Shown piece after piece: positions 26,431 through 35,034 of a stretch of 64,000 nt of DNA. This DNA comes from an uncultured Eubacteriales bacterium (GTDB lineage Bacteria > Bacillota > Clostridia > Christensenellales > Aristaeellaceae): assembly GCA_902781945.1 (NCBI GenBank), contig CACZLE010000002.1, positions 1-64,000 of the forward strand. Reading direction: 5' to 3'. The position numbers and the translations under genes were made by a program. Numbering within the stretch: the first letter of the stretch is position 1; the number at the start of each line of letters is the position of its first letter. The notes under the pieces were generated by a model. It had not been told where the DNA came from. It saw only the letters and a list, made by a program, of their open reading frames with translations, and searched no databases.

Positions 26431-27606
26431 TCAGCCGCCGAAAAGATTGTTAAAGAATGCTTTGATGCCCCGATTGGCGTTGGCGTTGATCAGGGTATCG
26501 ATGGTCACGTCCAGCACGCCCAGGGCGCTGGTGTAAATGGGGCTGGACATCTTGCCCGTCTTGCGGGGCAGCTCCCGCACGGGGCGATCCAGCACGCCGG
26601 AGAAGAATTCCCGCGCGCCGCGGTTGATGGTCAGGCCGCCGCCGGTCAGATAGGCCACGGACCAGCTGCCCAGGCGCACGCCGCTGGCCTTGATGGCGTC
26701 GCGCACGGCCTCGGCGATCTCCTCCACCCGGGGCTCCAGCACGTCGGACACTTCCTTGCGGGTAAAGGACTTGTTGACGCCGTCCCGATCGGGCACAGTG
26801 AAGGTCTCGTCCCCCGCCGCCGCACCGAATACATAGGACTTTTTGATGCTCTCGGCGGAATCCAGCGGGATATCCAGGCCATAGGCCACGTCCGCCGCGA
26901 TGTTGCCGCCGCCCATGGGGATCACCTGATGGAAGATCAGAGCGTCGCCCTCGATGGCCATGACCTCGGTGTTGAGGTAGCCCACGTCCACCAGGATAGC
27001 GGTGCGGTCCCGCTCCTCATCGGAGACGAACAGCATGGCTTGTCCCACCGGCGCGGAGAAGAAGCTGTTGACGGCGATATTCATGGAGCGGAAGCGCTCG
27101 CTGATATCATCCAGGAAGAACTGATCCGCCACCACGAAGGACACCAGCGCGCGCAGGCTGCTGCCGCGCATGCCCATGGGCTCCAGGGTCTTTTTGCCCT
27201 CGTCCACCATAAACCAGGCGGGGCTGCGATGGATGATGACGCCGCGCACCTGGCCCAGCTCGTCCACCGCCTTGCGGAACAGATCCTCGATATTGCGCAC
27301 GGTGACGTGGGGATCAGCCCCCTGGAGATCCAGCTTGGTCTCCACCGTGTAGACCCGGGAGAATTCGCCGGGGACGCCCACGCTGACCTCACGCACCCGC
27401 GTGCGGCCCTGCTGCTCCGCCTCGTGAACAGCATCGGCAATGGCCTGATTCAGCACCGCAGGATCATTCCATTGGCCGTCCGCGAAACCGGCATAGGCGG
27501 CAAATCCCGCGCCGATGATATCGCAGCGCTGACGTCCGCTGGTCTCGCCCACGAGGGCCACGATCTTACTGGTGCCAAAATCTATCGCCGTAACAGTGTT
27601 TTTCAT
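26431..27606 (-). CDS. ftsA: Cell division protein FtsA
   Basis: About 391 residues of the actin-like FtsA family: phosphate loop [18 protein letters not shown]2 insertion (about 85-160), DVGYLNTEV and AYLTGGGL. The last residues ([15 protein letters not shown]) form the amphipathic helix that ties FtsZ filaments to the membrane. I prefer the ATG at 27606; another ATG 12 bases upstream is in frame. It has its own promoter and is cut off from ftsQ by a terminator. Confidence 0.95.
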   Translation of the reverse strand: MKNTVTAIDFGTSKIVALVGETSGRQRCDIIGAGFAAYAGFADGQWNDPAVLNQAIADAVHEAEQQGRTRVREVSVGVPGEFSRVYTVETKLDLQGADPHVTVRNIEDLFRKAVDELGQVRGVIIHRSPAWFMVDEGKKTLEPMGMRGSSLRALVSFVVADQFFLDDISERFRSMNIAVNSFFSAPVGQAMLFVSDEERDRTAILVDVGYLNTEVMAIEGDALIFHQVIPMGGGNIAADVAYGLDIPLDSAESIKKSYVFGAAAGDETFTVPDRDGVNKSFTRKEVSDVLEPRVEEIAEAVRDAIKASGVRLGSWSVAYLTGGGLTINRGAREFFSGVLDRPVRELPRKTGKMSSPIYTSALGVLDVTIDTLINANANRGIKAFFNNLFGG

Positions 27607-27697
27607 GGCGTCCTTCATCCCCCAACCGTCTTACAGCTTTCGCTGCGATGAACGCATGAACATACGCCCAATGCGCCCATTTTCATTAGGATACTTT

Positions 27698-27726
27698 ATT
27701 GTAACCTTTTTGTGATAATTTGGCAA
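27698..27726 (-). promoter_or_regulatory. Promoter of ftsA-ftsZ
   Basis: On the minus strand TTGCCA (27726-27721), 17 bases and TACAAT (27703-27698), about 90 bases before the ftsA ATG. With the terminator before it, this makes ftsAZ a separate unit from the rest of the cluster. Confidence 0.75.
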
Positions 27727-27765
27727 GTGTTTCTTGCGCTTCGCAATAACTTTTTTACTTTTTTT

Positions 27766-27801
27766 CTCAAAAAAGGGGCCTGTTTTATTTCTGAACAGGC
27801 C
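27766..27801 (-). terminator. Terminator after ftsQ
   Basis: GGCCTGTT / AACAGGCC (27801-27794, 27784-27777) followed on the minus strand by CCTTTTTTGAG. The ftsQ stop codon lies inside the hairpin. Confidence 0.85.
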
Positions 27802-28597
27802 GATAGGTGGCTTGGCCGGGCACCGTGGCCTCGATCATGCCGCCATATTCCTCTTCCCTGCGCAATTCCTGCACCACGGCGCGCACGGTGCCGATCTTGG
27901 CCCGCAGCTCCTCCGTGCTGCCGATGTTGGCGGTGTACCCATCCAGGGTCACCAGATATATGCTATCCAGGGAAGTCATGTTCAATTCGGAAATTTCCTC
28001 CAGGAAGCCCTGGATGGACAGTTCGTCATAGAGCGCCTCCAGGGCTTCCAGCTGGCTGTCGTTGTTGCAGATCACCTGGGCCCCCACGCGGATATCCCGC
28101 ACGGACATGCCGGTGACGTTGACGCAGCCGTTATCCAATTGCATTTTGTTGCTGTTTGAGAGCACCATGCCGTCGGCGGACAGGATATACTGCACACCCA
28201 TATTGAGGAGATTGAAGGTCTCCTGGCGCTCGTAGATATAGAGCGTGACCTTGTTGGGCCAATGCTTCTCCATGCCGTCAAAGCGCAGATAGCGGTCCCG
28301 CTCGATGTTCCTGGCGATCTTGCCCTCGTTCAGATTGAAATAGGTGCTGCGGGCGGTGATCCCCGCCTGGGCCGCCACCTGCTCCACGGTGTAATGGGTC
28401 AGGCCGGGCACCTCCACCTCCCGGATGCGCAGCCAATGGCCCCGGGCAAACAGCGCTGCCACCGTCAGCATCAGGATGACGGCCACCACGGTATAATAGC
28501 CCCGCCGGGAAGGCGGCTGGGCGGCATAATAGCTTTCCGTGGCCTTTTTTTCCTGTTTTTTCTCCTCCTGGGGAGGCTGCACATTGGGATTTTCCAT
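27785..28597 (-). CDS. ftsQ: Cell division protein FtsQ/DivIB
   Basis: The 270 residues have a hydrophilic cytoplasmic tail (1-34), one membrane segment (about 35-52), a POTRA domain (about 55-125; IREVEVPGLTHYTVEQVAAQ) and a beta domain. FtsQ/DivIB links FtsL and DivIC to the septal synthase. The ribosome site AGGAG lies in the stop region of murA, so the two are coupled. Confidence 0.9.
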   Translation of the reverse strand: MENPNVQPPQEEKKQEKKATESYYAAQPPSRRGYYTVVAVILMLTVAALFARGHWLRIREVEVPGLTHYTVEQVAAQAGITARSTYFNLNEGKIARNIERDRYLRFDGMEKHWPNKVTLYIYERQETFNLLNMGVQYILSADGMVLSNSNKMQLDNGCVNVTGMSVRDIRVGAQVICNNDSQLEALEALYDELSIQGFLEEISELNMTSLDSIYLVTLDGYTANIGSTEELRAKIGTVRAVVQELRREEEYGGMIEATVPGQATYRPVQK

Positions 28598-28606
28598 TCT
28601 CTACTC

Positions 28607-29866
28607 CTATTCCGTCACGGAAATCCGGCGGATCTGCGCGCCCAGGCGCGTCAGCTCCGTTTCCATGCGTTCATAGCCCCTGTCGATGAGCTCCACGCCG
28701 GTGATCAGCGTTTCTTCCTTAGCGCAAAGGCCCGTCAGCACCAAAGCGGCTCCGCCCCGCAGGTCCCGGGCCTGGCAGGAGACGCCGTGCAGGCTCTCCA
28801 CGCCCTCGATCAGGGCCGCCCGCCCGGCCACTCGGATGCGCGCGCCCATGCGGTTCAGGTCCGCCGCCAGGGCGAACCGATTCTCAAACACGTTTTCCAC
28901 AATGACGCTGCTGCCCCGGGCCACCGCGGCCAGCGCCATCATGGGCGACTGCATATCCGTGGGAAAGCCGGGATGGGGCTGGGTTTGCAGGGTGTCAAAG
29001 GCTTGCAGGCGCCGGGGCGCTTTCAGGGAGAGGACGTTTTCCCCCTCCTCGATCTCACAGCCCATCTCCCGCAGCTTCTGCAATACGGCGGTCAGATGCC
29101 GGGGCTGTACATGATCCAGGGTGATTTCGCCGCCGGTGATGGCCGCAGCGCACAGATAGGTGCCCGCCGCGATGCGGTCCGGCATGGGCGCATAGACCGC
29201 GCCGTGCAATTCCCGTGTGCCCTCGATGGTCACGGTGGGCGAGCCCGCCCCCTGCACATGGCCGCCCATGGCGTTGATGTATGCTTGCAGATCCTCGATC
29301 TCCGGCTCCCGGGCGGCGTTGGTCACCGTGGTAACTCCCTTCGTCAGGGCCGCGGCCATGATGACGTTCTCCGTGGCTCCCACGGAAGGATAATCCAGGT
29401 GGACATCCGCCGCGTGCATCCGGCTGCCGTCGCAGCGCAGCACGCCGCCGGTCTCGCTGATCTCCACGCCCATGCGCTTGAGGCCGGACAGATGCAGGTC
29501 GATGGGCCGCAGACCGATTTCGCACCCGCCGGGATAGACCACCGTGGCGTGGCGCAGCCGGGCCAAAATCGGACCCAGCAAAAAGATGGAAGATCGCACC
29601 CGCTTGCTGAGCTTTTCCGGCATTTCTCCGGAGGAAAGCCCGCCCGACACCACCAGGCCGTCCGGCTCCCAGCGGGATTCGCAGCCCAGGGTTTGCAGGA
29701 TGCTCCGCATGCTCTCCACGTCCGCGATCCGGGGGCATCCCACCAGGGTGGAAGGGCTGTCCGCCAGTATGGACGCGGCCAGTATGGGCAGCACGGCGTT
29801 CTTGGCCGCGCCCACCCGCAGGCTTCCCTTCAATCTTTCGCCGCCGCGCATTAAAAATCCTTCCAT
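28607..29866 (-). CDS. murA: UDP-N-acetylglucosamine 1-carboxyvinyltransferase
   Basis: About 419 residues of the MurA/EPT family: first committed step of peptidoglycan synthesis, PEP plus UDP-GlcNAc to enolpyruvyl-UDP-GlcNAc. KNAVLPILAASIL carries the catalytic Lys. YPGGCEIGLRPIDLH has Cys at residue 115, the fosfomycin target, so fosfomycin sensitivity is expected. The ATG at 29866 follows GGAGGTGAGCGC. A murA copy between ftsW and ftsQ is unusual: murG or murB/murC normally occupy this place. Confidence 0.95.
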   Translation of the reverse strand: MEGFLMRGGERLKGSLRVGAAKNAVLPILAASILADSPSTLVGCPRIADVESMRSILQTLGCESRWEPDGLVVSGGLSSGEMPEKLSKRVRSSIFLLGPILARLRHATVVYPGGCEIGLRPIDLHLSGLKRMGVEISETGGVLRCDGSRMHAADVHLDYPSVGATENVIMAAALTKGVTTVTNAAREPEIEDLQAYINAMGGHVQGAGSPTVTIEGTRELHGAVYAPMPDRIAAGTYLCAAAITGGEITLDHVQPRHLTAVLQKLREMGCEIEEGENVLSLKAPRRLQAFDTLQTQPHPGFPTDMQSPMMALAAVARGSSVIVENVFENRFALAADLNRMGARIRVAGRAALIEGVESLHGVSCQARDLRGGAALVLTGLCAKEETLITGVELIDRGYERMETELTRLGAQIRRISVTE

Positions 29867-29929
29867 GCGCTCACCTCCGTTTTCCATGCTTTCATGCTAT
29901 GCCGCATGGAAAAGAAGGTGCGGGACAAA

Positions 29930-31060
29930 TCAAAGGGGCTGGTCGCAGGTGCGGCTGATGGACAGGAGCACGCCCACGGCGGCCATGGTGATCGACAGCG
30001 AAGTGCCGCCCGCGCTGAAAAAGGGCAGCGGCAGGCCGGTGGTGGGCAGGATGCCGATGACCACACCCATATTGATGAAGGCCTGCACGGTGATCATACT
30101 GGTGATGCCCGCCGCCAGCAGGCAGCCGAAGCGCTCCGGGCAGGTGAGAGCGATGCGCATGCCCGCAAAGAGGAAAGCGATGAACAGGAGGATCACCGCC
30201 GCGCAGCCCAGCAGGCCGAAATCCTCCCCCACGATGGCGAAGATGAAATCGCTCTCCGGATAAGGCAGGTAAGCGTATTTTTGCCGTCCACGACCCAATC
30301 CCATGCCGAACAGCCCCCCGGAACCGAAGGCGATGAGCGACTGGGCCAGTTGATAGCCCTCGTCGCTCATTTTGGCAAAGGGATCGGTGAAGGACAAAAG
30401 CCGCGCCCGGCGATAGGGAGCGCTCCAGGCGTAATACGCGCCCACGGCCAGTCCCCCGCCGCCCAGCAGCAGCATGTGCCGCCACTTGGCCCCCGCCAGC
30501 ATGACCAGGATGACGCTGACGATCAGAATGCTGCCCGCCGTGGACAGATTGGGCTGCTCCAGGATCAGCAGAAAGGCCACCGCCGGGGCGGCCAGCACGG
30601 GCAGGATGCCGTCAAAGAAGCGCCGCACCCGCTTGCCCCGGGCCGCCAAAGCCAGGGATACGAAAAGCACCAGCGCGTATTTTGCAAACTCGCTGGGCTG
30701 AAAGGACAGGGGACCCAGGCGCAGCCAGCGGCGGGAGCCGTTGACATAGACGCCCACGCCGGGGATGATGACCAGGACCAGCAGCACGGCGCTGATCGCC
30801 AGCCCCGCCAGGGCCACCCGGTGCCGTCCCCAGAACCAATAAGGAATTCGGGATGTAAAAAGCATGGCCACAAAGCCTATGGCCATGCCAAACAGCTGCT
30901 TTTTGACTTCAGACAAAGCGTCTCCGCCATCCTGGGCGTTGTAGTAGGTGGCGCTGAAGAGCGTCACCAGCCCCATCATCAGCAGCAACGTGACGATCAC
31001 AGGCAGGATCTTGTCCACCGGCCTGCGCTTTCTCTTTGGCAGGATAACGGGATTCGTCAT
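29930..31060 (-). CDS. ftsW: SEDS peptidoglycan glycosyltransferase FtsW
   Basis: The 376 residues have about ten membrane segments and SEDS marks: GSRRWLRLGPLSFQPSE, the QSLIAFGSGGLFGMGLGRG loop, PESDFIFAIVGEDFG and TTGLPLPFFSAGGTS. FtsW polymerises lipid II at the septum with its class B PBP. Cluster position identifies it as FtsW instead of RodA. Confidence 0.94.
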   Translation of the reverse strand: MTNPVILPKRKRRPVDKILPVIVTLLLMMGLVTLFSATYYNAQDGGDALSEVKKQLFGMAIGFVAMLFTSRIPYWFWGRHRVALAGLAISAVLLVLVIIPGVGVYVNGSRRWLRLGPLSFQPSEFAKYALVLFVSLALAARGKRVRRFFDGILPVLAAPAVAFLLILEQPNLSTAGSILIVSVILVMLAGAKWRHMLLLGGGGLAVGAYYAWSAPYRRARLLSFTDPFAKMSDEGYQLAQSLIAFGSGGLFGMGLGRGRQKYAYLPYPESDFIFAIVGEDFGLLGCAAVILLFIAFLFAGMRIALTCPERFGCLLAAGITSMITVQAFINMGVVIGILPTTGLPLPFFSAGGTSLSITMAAVGVLLSISRTCDQPL

Positions 31061-31093
31061 GCCTGCTTTCCTTTCGGGAAAAAGAGAATGGGA

Positions 31094-32461
31094 TCAGAGG
31101 GAATTGACCAGCTCCTTGAACACCCGGCCGCGCTGCTCGTAATCAGTAAACTGATCAAAAGACGCGCAGGCCGGGGAAAGGAGCACATTGCCGCCCGGCA
31201 CAGCCAGGGACCGGCAAAGTTTGACCATTTCAGGATACGTATCCGCGTGCGAGATGGCGGTGTATCCCGCGTCCGACAGGGCCTTTTCGATTTGAGACGC
31301 CGTGGCCCCGCACAGTACCACCCGTGCGATCTGACCGCTCTTTACGATTTCCTGTGCCAACGCGTCAAAGGGCACATGCTTGTCAGACCCGCCCAGGATC
31401 AGCACAGTCGGCGCGCGCATGGTCTGAACGGCTTTGATGGTGGAATCCACGTTGGTTCCTTTGGAATCGTTGTACCATTTTACGCCGTCCAATTCGCGCA
31501 CGAATTCGATGCGGTGCTCCACACCCTTGAAGGTGCGCAGCACGTGGCGGATCACCGCGGCCGGTACGCCGGAGGCCGCCGCCATCATGGCTGCTGCCAG
31601 CGCGTTCTCGGTGTTGTGCGGGCCGGGGATGTATACCTCGTCCACCCCGCATACCGGCCTTTCCTCGCCTTTCCAGCGGATGATGATCCTGCCGTCCTTC
31701 ACAAAGGCTCCCGAATCCACTGTTTGCGTGCGGCTGAACCAGGCGACCCGGGCCGTCAGGCCTCTCGCCATGGCCCGGCAAGCCGGGTCATCAAAGTTCA
31801 GCACAGCCGTGTCGGCACTGGTCTGACGGTCAAATATATGCCGCTTGACGGCGGTATAATTCTCCATCGTGTAGTGCCGGTTCAGGTGATCTTCCGTAAC
31901 GTTCAGGACGGCGGCGACCCGCGGGTGGAAGGTATCGGTGGTTTCCAACTGGAAGGAGGAAACCTCCGCCACCAGCATGTCCTCCGGCTTGCTCTCCATG
32001 GCGGCGGCTGACAACGGATAACCAATATTGCCAGCCACGTAGGCGATCCTGCCCGCCGCGCGGTAGATCTCACCCAAAAGGGATACGGTAGTGGTTTTGC
32101 CGTTGGTCCCGGTCAGGGCCACCAGGGTACCATTGGCTAATTGTGAGGCTACTTCAAGTTCGCCGGTCACGGGGATTTTCTTCTCCCGCGCGGCCAGCAC
32201 GATGGGGGAATCGATGGGGACGCCGGGGCTGATCAGCAGTACGTCGCAGCGGTCCAGCAGTCCCATGGGATCCTCCGCCAGATGCCATTCGCAGGGCAGG
32301 GAATGGAGAACTTTCACGCTCTCCCCCAGCTGCTCCTCGGTTTTGCGGTCACCCAGCAGCGGAACAGCGCCGAATTTGCACAGGAGCTGCGCCACGGCCA
32401 CGCCGCTGCGGGCCATGCCCAGCACCAGGACGCGTTTGCCTTGCCAATATGAACGATCCAA
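31094..32461 (-). CDS. murD: UDP-N-acetylmuramoyl-L-alanine--D-glutamate ligase
   Basis: About 455 residues of the Mur ligase family: N-terminal UDP-binding fold (GKRVLVLGMARSGVAVA), ATP loop TGTNGKTTT, HLNRH and NDSKGTN. It adds D-Glu to UDP-MurNAc-Ala. I prefer a TTG start at 32461 because GGGGGTG lies six bases upstream and the protein then begins like other MurD enzymes. A TTG at 32476 is in frame but overlaps that site. Confidence 0.94.
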   Translation of the reverse strand: MDRSYWQGKRVLVLGMARSGVAVAQLLCKFGAVPLLGDRKTEEQLGESVKVLHSLPCEWHLAEDPMGLLDRCDVLLISPGVPIDSPIVLAAREKKIPVTGELEVASQLANGTLVALTGTNGKTTTVSLLGEIYRAAGRIAYVAGNIGYPLSAAAMESKPEDMLVAEVSSFQLETTDTFHPRVAAVLNVTEDHLNRHYTMENYTAVKRHIFDRQTSADTAVLNFDDPACRAMARGLTARVAWFSRTQTVDSGAFVKDGRIIIRWKGEERPVCGVDEVYIPGPHNTENALAAAMMAAASGVPAAVIRHVLRTFKGVEHRIEFVRELDGVKWYNDSKGTNVDSTIKAVQTMRAPTVLILGGSDKHVPFDALAQEIVKSGQIARVVLCGATASQIEKALSDAGYTAISHADTYPEMVKLCRSLAVPGGNVLLSPACASFDQFTDYEQRGRVFKELVNSL

Positions 32462-32497
32462 CGGAATCACCCCCAATCGGTAGATGTCGGTATTTCT

Positions 32498-33520
32498 TTA
32501 AGGCAGCTTGATCCAGGCGTGCATGGACAGGATGGCGACGACGGACAGGATGGCTGTCACAATCGCGTACATGCGCACGATGGCGTTTTCCGTCATGCCG
32601 CACATTTCAAAATGGTGATGGATGGGCGACATTTTGAAGATGCGCTTGCCGTGGGTCAATTTAAAGTAGGTGCGCTGCATGATCACGGATACCGAGCTGA
32701 ATACGCAGGTGAAGCAGATCAGCAGCAGAAGAAATTCGATCTTGAGGACGACGGCGATGCCCACCATCACCGCGCCGATGAACATACTGCCCGTATCGCC
32801 CATGAAGATCTGGGCCGGGTAGTGGTTGAACCGCAGGAAGCCGATGGCCGCGCCCGCCAGGGCGAAGGCCAGGATGCCGCACAGGGCTGTGTTCATGCTC
32901 TCCCGCATCAGGTAAGCCAGAATGCCGAAGGCGATCATGCCCACCACGGTGACGGAGGACAAGAGGCCGTCCAGGCCGTCCTGCAAATTGGAGCTGTTGG
33001 TCATGAACAGCACCGTCAGGGTGATCAGGGGAATGTAGAAGATGCCCAGATCCCAGGTTTTTCCGGTGAAGGGAATGATGACGTCGCTGCCGATATAGAA
33101 GTAGGCCCACACGGCGAAGATCAAGCCGATGCCCACCTGCCGCACGATCTTCTGCTTGGGTTTCAGGCCCTCGTGATCCTTTTTGACATCTTTGATGTAG
33201 TCGTCCGAGAAGCCCACCAGCAGCATGCAGGCGATAATCAGGAACAGCATGGCCCACAGGGGATTGGAAAGGCTCCAGAAGGCTCCCGCCTCCGCCCGAT
33301 ACCAGGCGATGAACAGGGCCGCGGCGCATACCGCCGTGACGGGACCCATGACGATGCCGCCCATGTTGGGGGTGCCCTTCTTGTTCAGATGGCTTTGAGG
33401 GCCCAGTTCATACATGGTTTGGCCGAATTTCAAAGCCTTGAGCTTCATGATGCACTTGGGCATCAGCGCCAGCATCATGGCGGCAGCCAGCGCCGCCGCT
33501 GCGATCATGTACAACAGCAT
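32498..33520 (-). CDS. mraY: Phospho-N-acetylmuramoyl-pentapeptide transferase
   Basis: The 340 residues have ten membrane segments and MraY motifs: KKGTPNMGGI, GFSDDYIKD, LKPKQKI, NSSNLQDGLDGL, FMGDTGSM and SPIHHHFE. It makes lipid I from undecaprenyl phosphate. GGAG lies about 12 bases before the ATG, rather far. murF, which usually lies between murE and mraY, is absent. Confidence 0.96.
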   Translation of the reverse strand: MLLYMIAAAALAAAMMLALMPKCIMKLKALKFGQTMYELGPQSHLNKKGTPNMGGIVMGPVTAVCAAALFIAWYRAEAGAFWSLSNPLWAMLFLIIACMLLVGFSDDYIKDVKKDHEGLKPKQKIVRQVGIGLIFAVWAYFYIGSDVIIPFTGKTWDLGIFYIPLITLTVLFMTNSSNLQDGLDGLLSSVTVVGMIAFGILAYLMRESMNTALCGILAFALAGAAIGFLRFNHYPAQIFMGDTGSMFIGAVMVGIAVVLKIEFLLLLICFTCVFSSVSVIMQRTYFKLTHGKRIFKMSPIHHHFEMCGMTENAIVRMYAIVTAILSVVAILSMHAWIKLP

Positions 33521-33541
33521 GGGGAAACAAATCTCCTTCGG

Positions 33542-35008
33542 TTACTTGGCGGGCTTGTCCTGCCGGATCTCTTCCAGCAGCTCCCGCACCACCACTTTTT
33601 CATCAAAAGGACGCTTGACGCCCCGGATCTCCTGATAGGTTTCATGGCCCTTGCCGGCCAGAACCACCATATCCCCTTCCCGGGCCATCAGCAAAGCGTG
33701 ACGGATGGCTTCTCTGCGATTTTCTATCACAGTATATTGGCCATCGGTGTGCCGGATTCCTTCTTCGATGGAGGCCAAAATATCGTAGGGGTCCTCGTTG
33801 CGGGGATTGTCGCTGGTCAGGATGCAAAAATCCGCCAGCCGTCCGCCGATCTCGCCCATCATGGGGCGCTTGCCGTGATCCCGGTCTCCGCCGCAGCCGA
33901 ACAGGGCGATGACCCGGCCCCGGGTGAAATCCCGCACGGCGGTGAGGATATTTTCCAGCGCCTCGGGCGAATGGGAATAATCCAGCAGCACCTTGTAGGG
34001 GGTCTGGATATCCAGCATTTCGGCGCGGCCCGGCACGGCGCGGACGCTCTCCAGCCCCTGCACGATCTGGTCCAGGCCGATATCCAGGGACAGCGCGGCA
34101 GCCGCGGCGGTCAGGGCGTTGTAGACGTTGAAAATGCCGGTCAATTGCAGGCGGACCATCCGCTCCTCGCCGCCTTTGCACAGGCGGAAGGTGACGCCGC
34201 TTTCGCTGATCTCGATATCCCGGGCGTACAGATCGGCGTTGGTGCAGATGCCAAACCGCAGATAAGGGATCTGAATATCCCGCAGGATTTTGGCCGTGGT
34301 GTCGTCGTCCACATTCAGCGCGGCCCGCTTGACGTAGCCCTGGGTGAAGAACGCCTTTTTCGCCTCGAAATAGCGCTCCATGGTTTCAAAGTAATCCAGA
34401 TGATCCTGGGAGAGATTGGTGTAGCAGCCCACGTCGTAGACGATGCCGTCCACCCGATGCATGGTGATGGCATGGGCCGAAACCTCCATGACCACAGCCT
34501 GCACCTGCTCGTCCGCCATCTGGCGCAATAAGCCTTGCAGATGATGGGCTTCCGGGGTGGTCATATCCCCATGGAGGAAGGTGCTGCCGATCATGTTGCC
34601 GGTGGTGCCGATGAGGCCCACCTTCATGCCCGCCGCCTCCAGGATGGCCTTGATGAGGTAGCTGGAGGTGGTCTTGCCCTTGGTGCCGGTGAGTCCCACC
34701 ATCTTCATCTGCCGGGCGGGATGGCCGTAGAGCTCCGCGCTCATGGGGCCGAAGGCCGCCCGGACGTTCTTGACCAGAATCTGCGGGATATCAAGGGGCA
34801 GCAGACGTTCCACCACCAGGGCGGAAGCGCCGTTTTTCACCGCCTGCTCCGCAAAATCATGGGCGTCAAACCGCGCGCCGGAAATACAGAAGAAAAGGCC
34901 GTCCTGCATCTTTTCCCGGCTGTCCATAAAAGGCCGGAGCACCTGGGCGTCTCCCTGGACCTTAATGACTTGCGCCGCGCAGCTGCGCGCCAGATCGGAT
35001 AATTTCAT
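33542..35008 (-). CDS. murE: UDP-MurNAc-tripeptide synthetase (meso-DAP adding)
   Basis: About 488 residues of MurE: GLTGTKGKTTSSYLI ATP loop, the T-T-P-E-A substrate region, and SDNPRNEDP near 400. The DNPR sequence is the mark of enzymes that add meso-diaminopimelate instead of lysine, in keeping with dapF and dapL elsewhere in this window. The ATG at 35008 has AAGGAG upstream; a longer frame has no ribosome site and overlaps the PBP gene. Confidence 0.95.
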   Translation of the reverse strand: MKLSDLARSCAAQVIKVQGDAQVLRPFMDSREKMQDGLFFCISGARFDAHDFAEQAVKNGASALVVERLLPLDIPQILVKNVRAAFGPMSAELYGHPARQMKMVGLTGTKGKTTSSYLIKAILEAAGMKVGLIGTTGNMIGSTFLHGDMTTPEAHHLQGLLRQMADEQVQAVVMEVSAHAITMHRVDGIVYDVGCYTNLSQDHLDYFETMERYFEAKKAFFTQGYVKRAALNVDDDTTAKILRDIQIPYLRFGICTNADLYARDIEISESGVTFRLCKGGEERMVRLQLTGIFNVYNALTAAAAALSLDIGLDQIVQGLESVRAVPGRAEMLDIQTPYKVLLDYSHSPEALENILTAVRDFTRGRVIALFGCGGDRDHGKRPMMGEIGGRLADFCILTSDNPRNEDPYDILASIEEGIRHTDGQYTVIENRREAIRHALLMAREGDMVVLAGKGHETYQEIRGVKRPFDEKVVVRELLEEIRQDKPAK

Positions 35009-35034
35009 GCGAAACTCCTTTTTAAAACCACTTT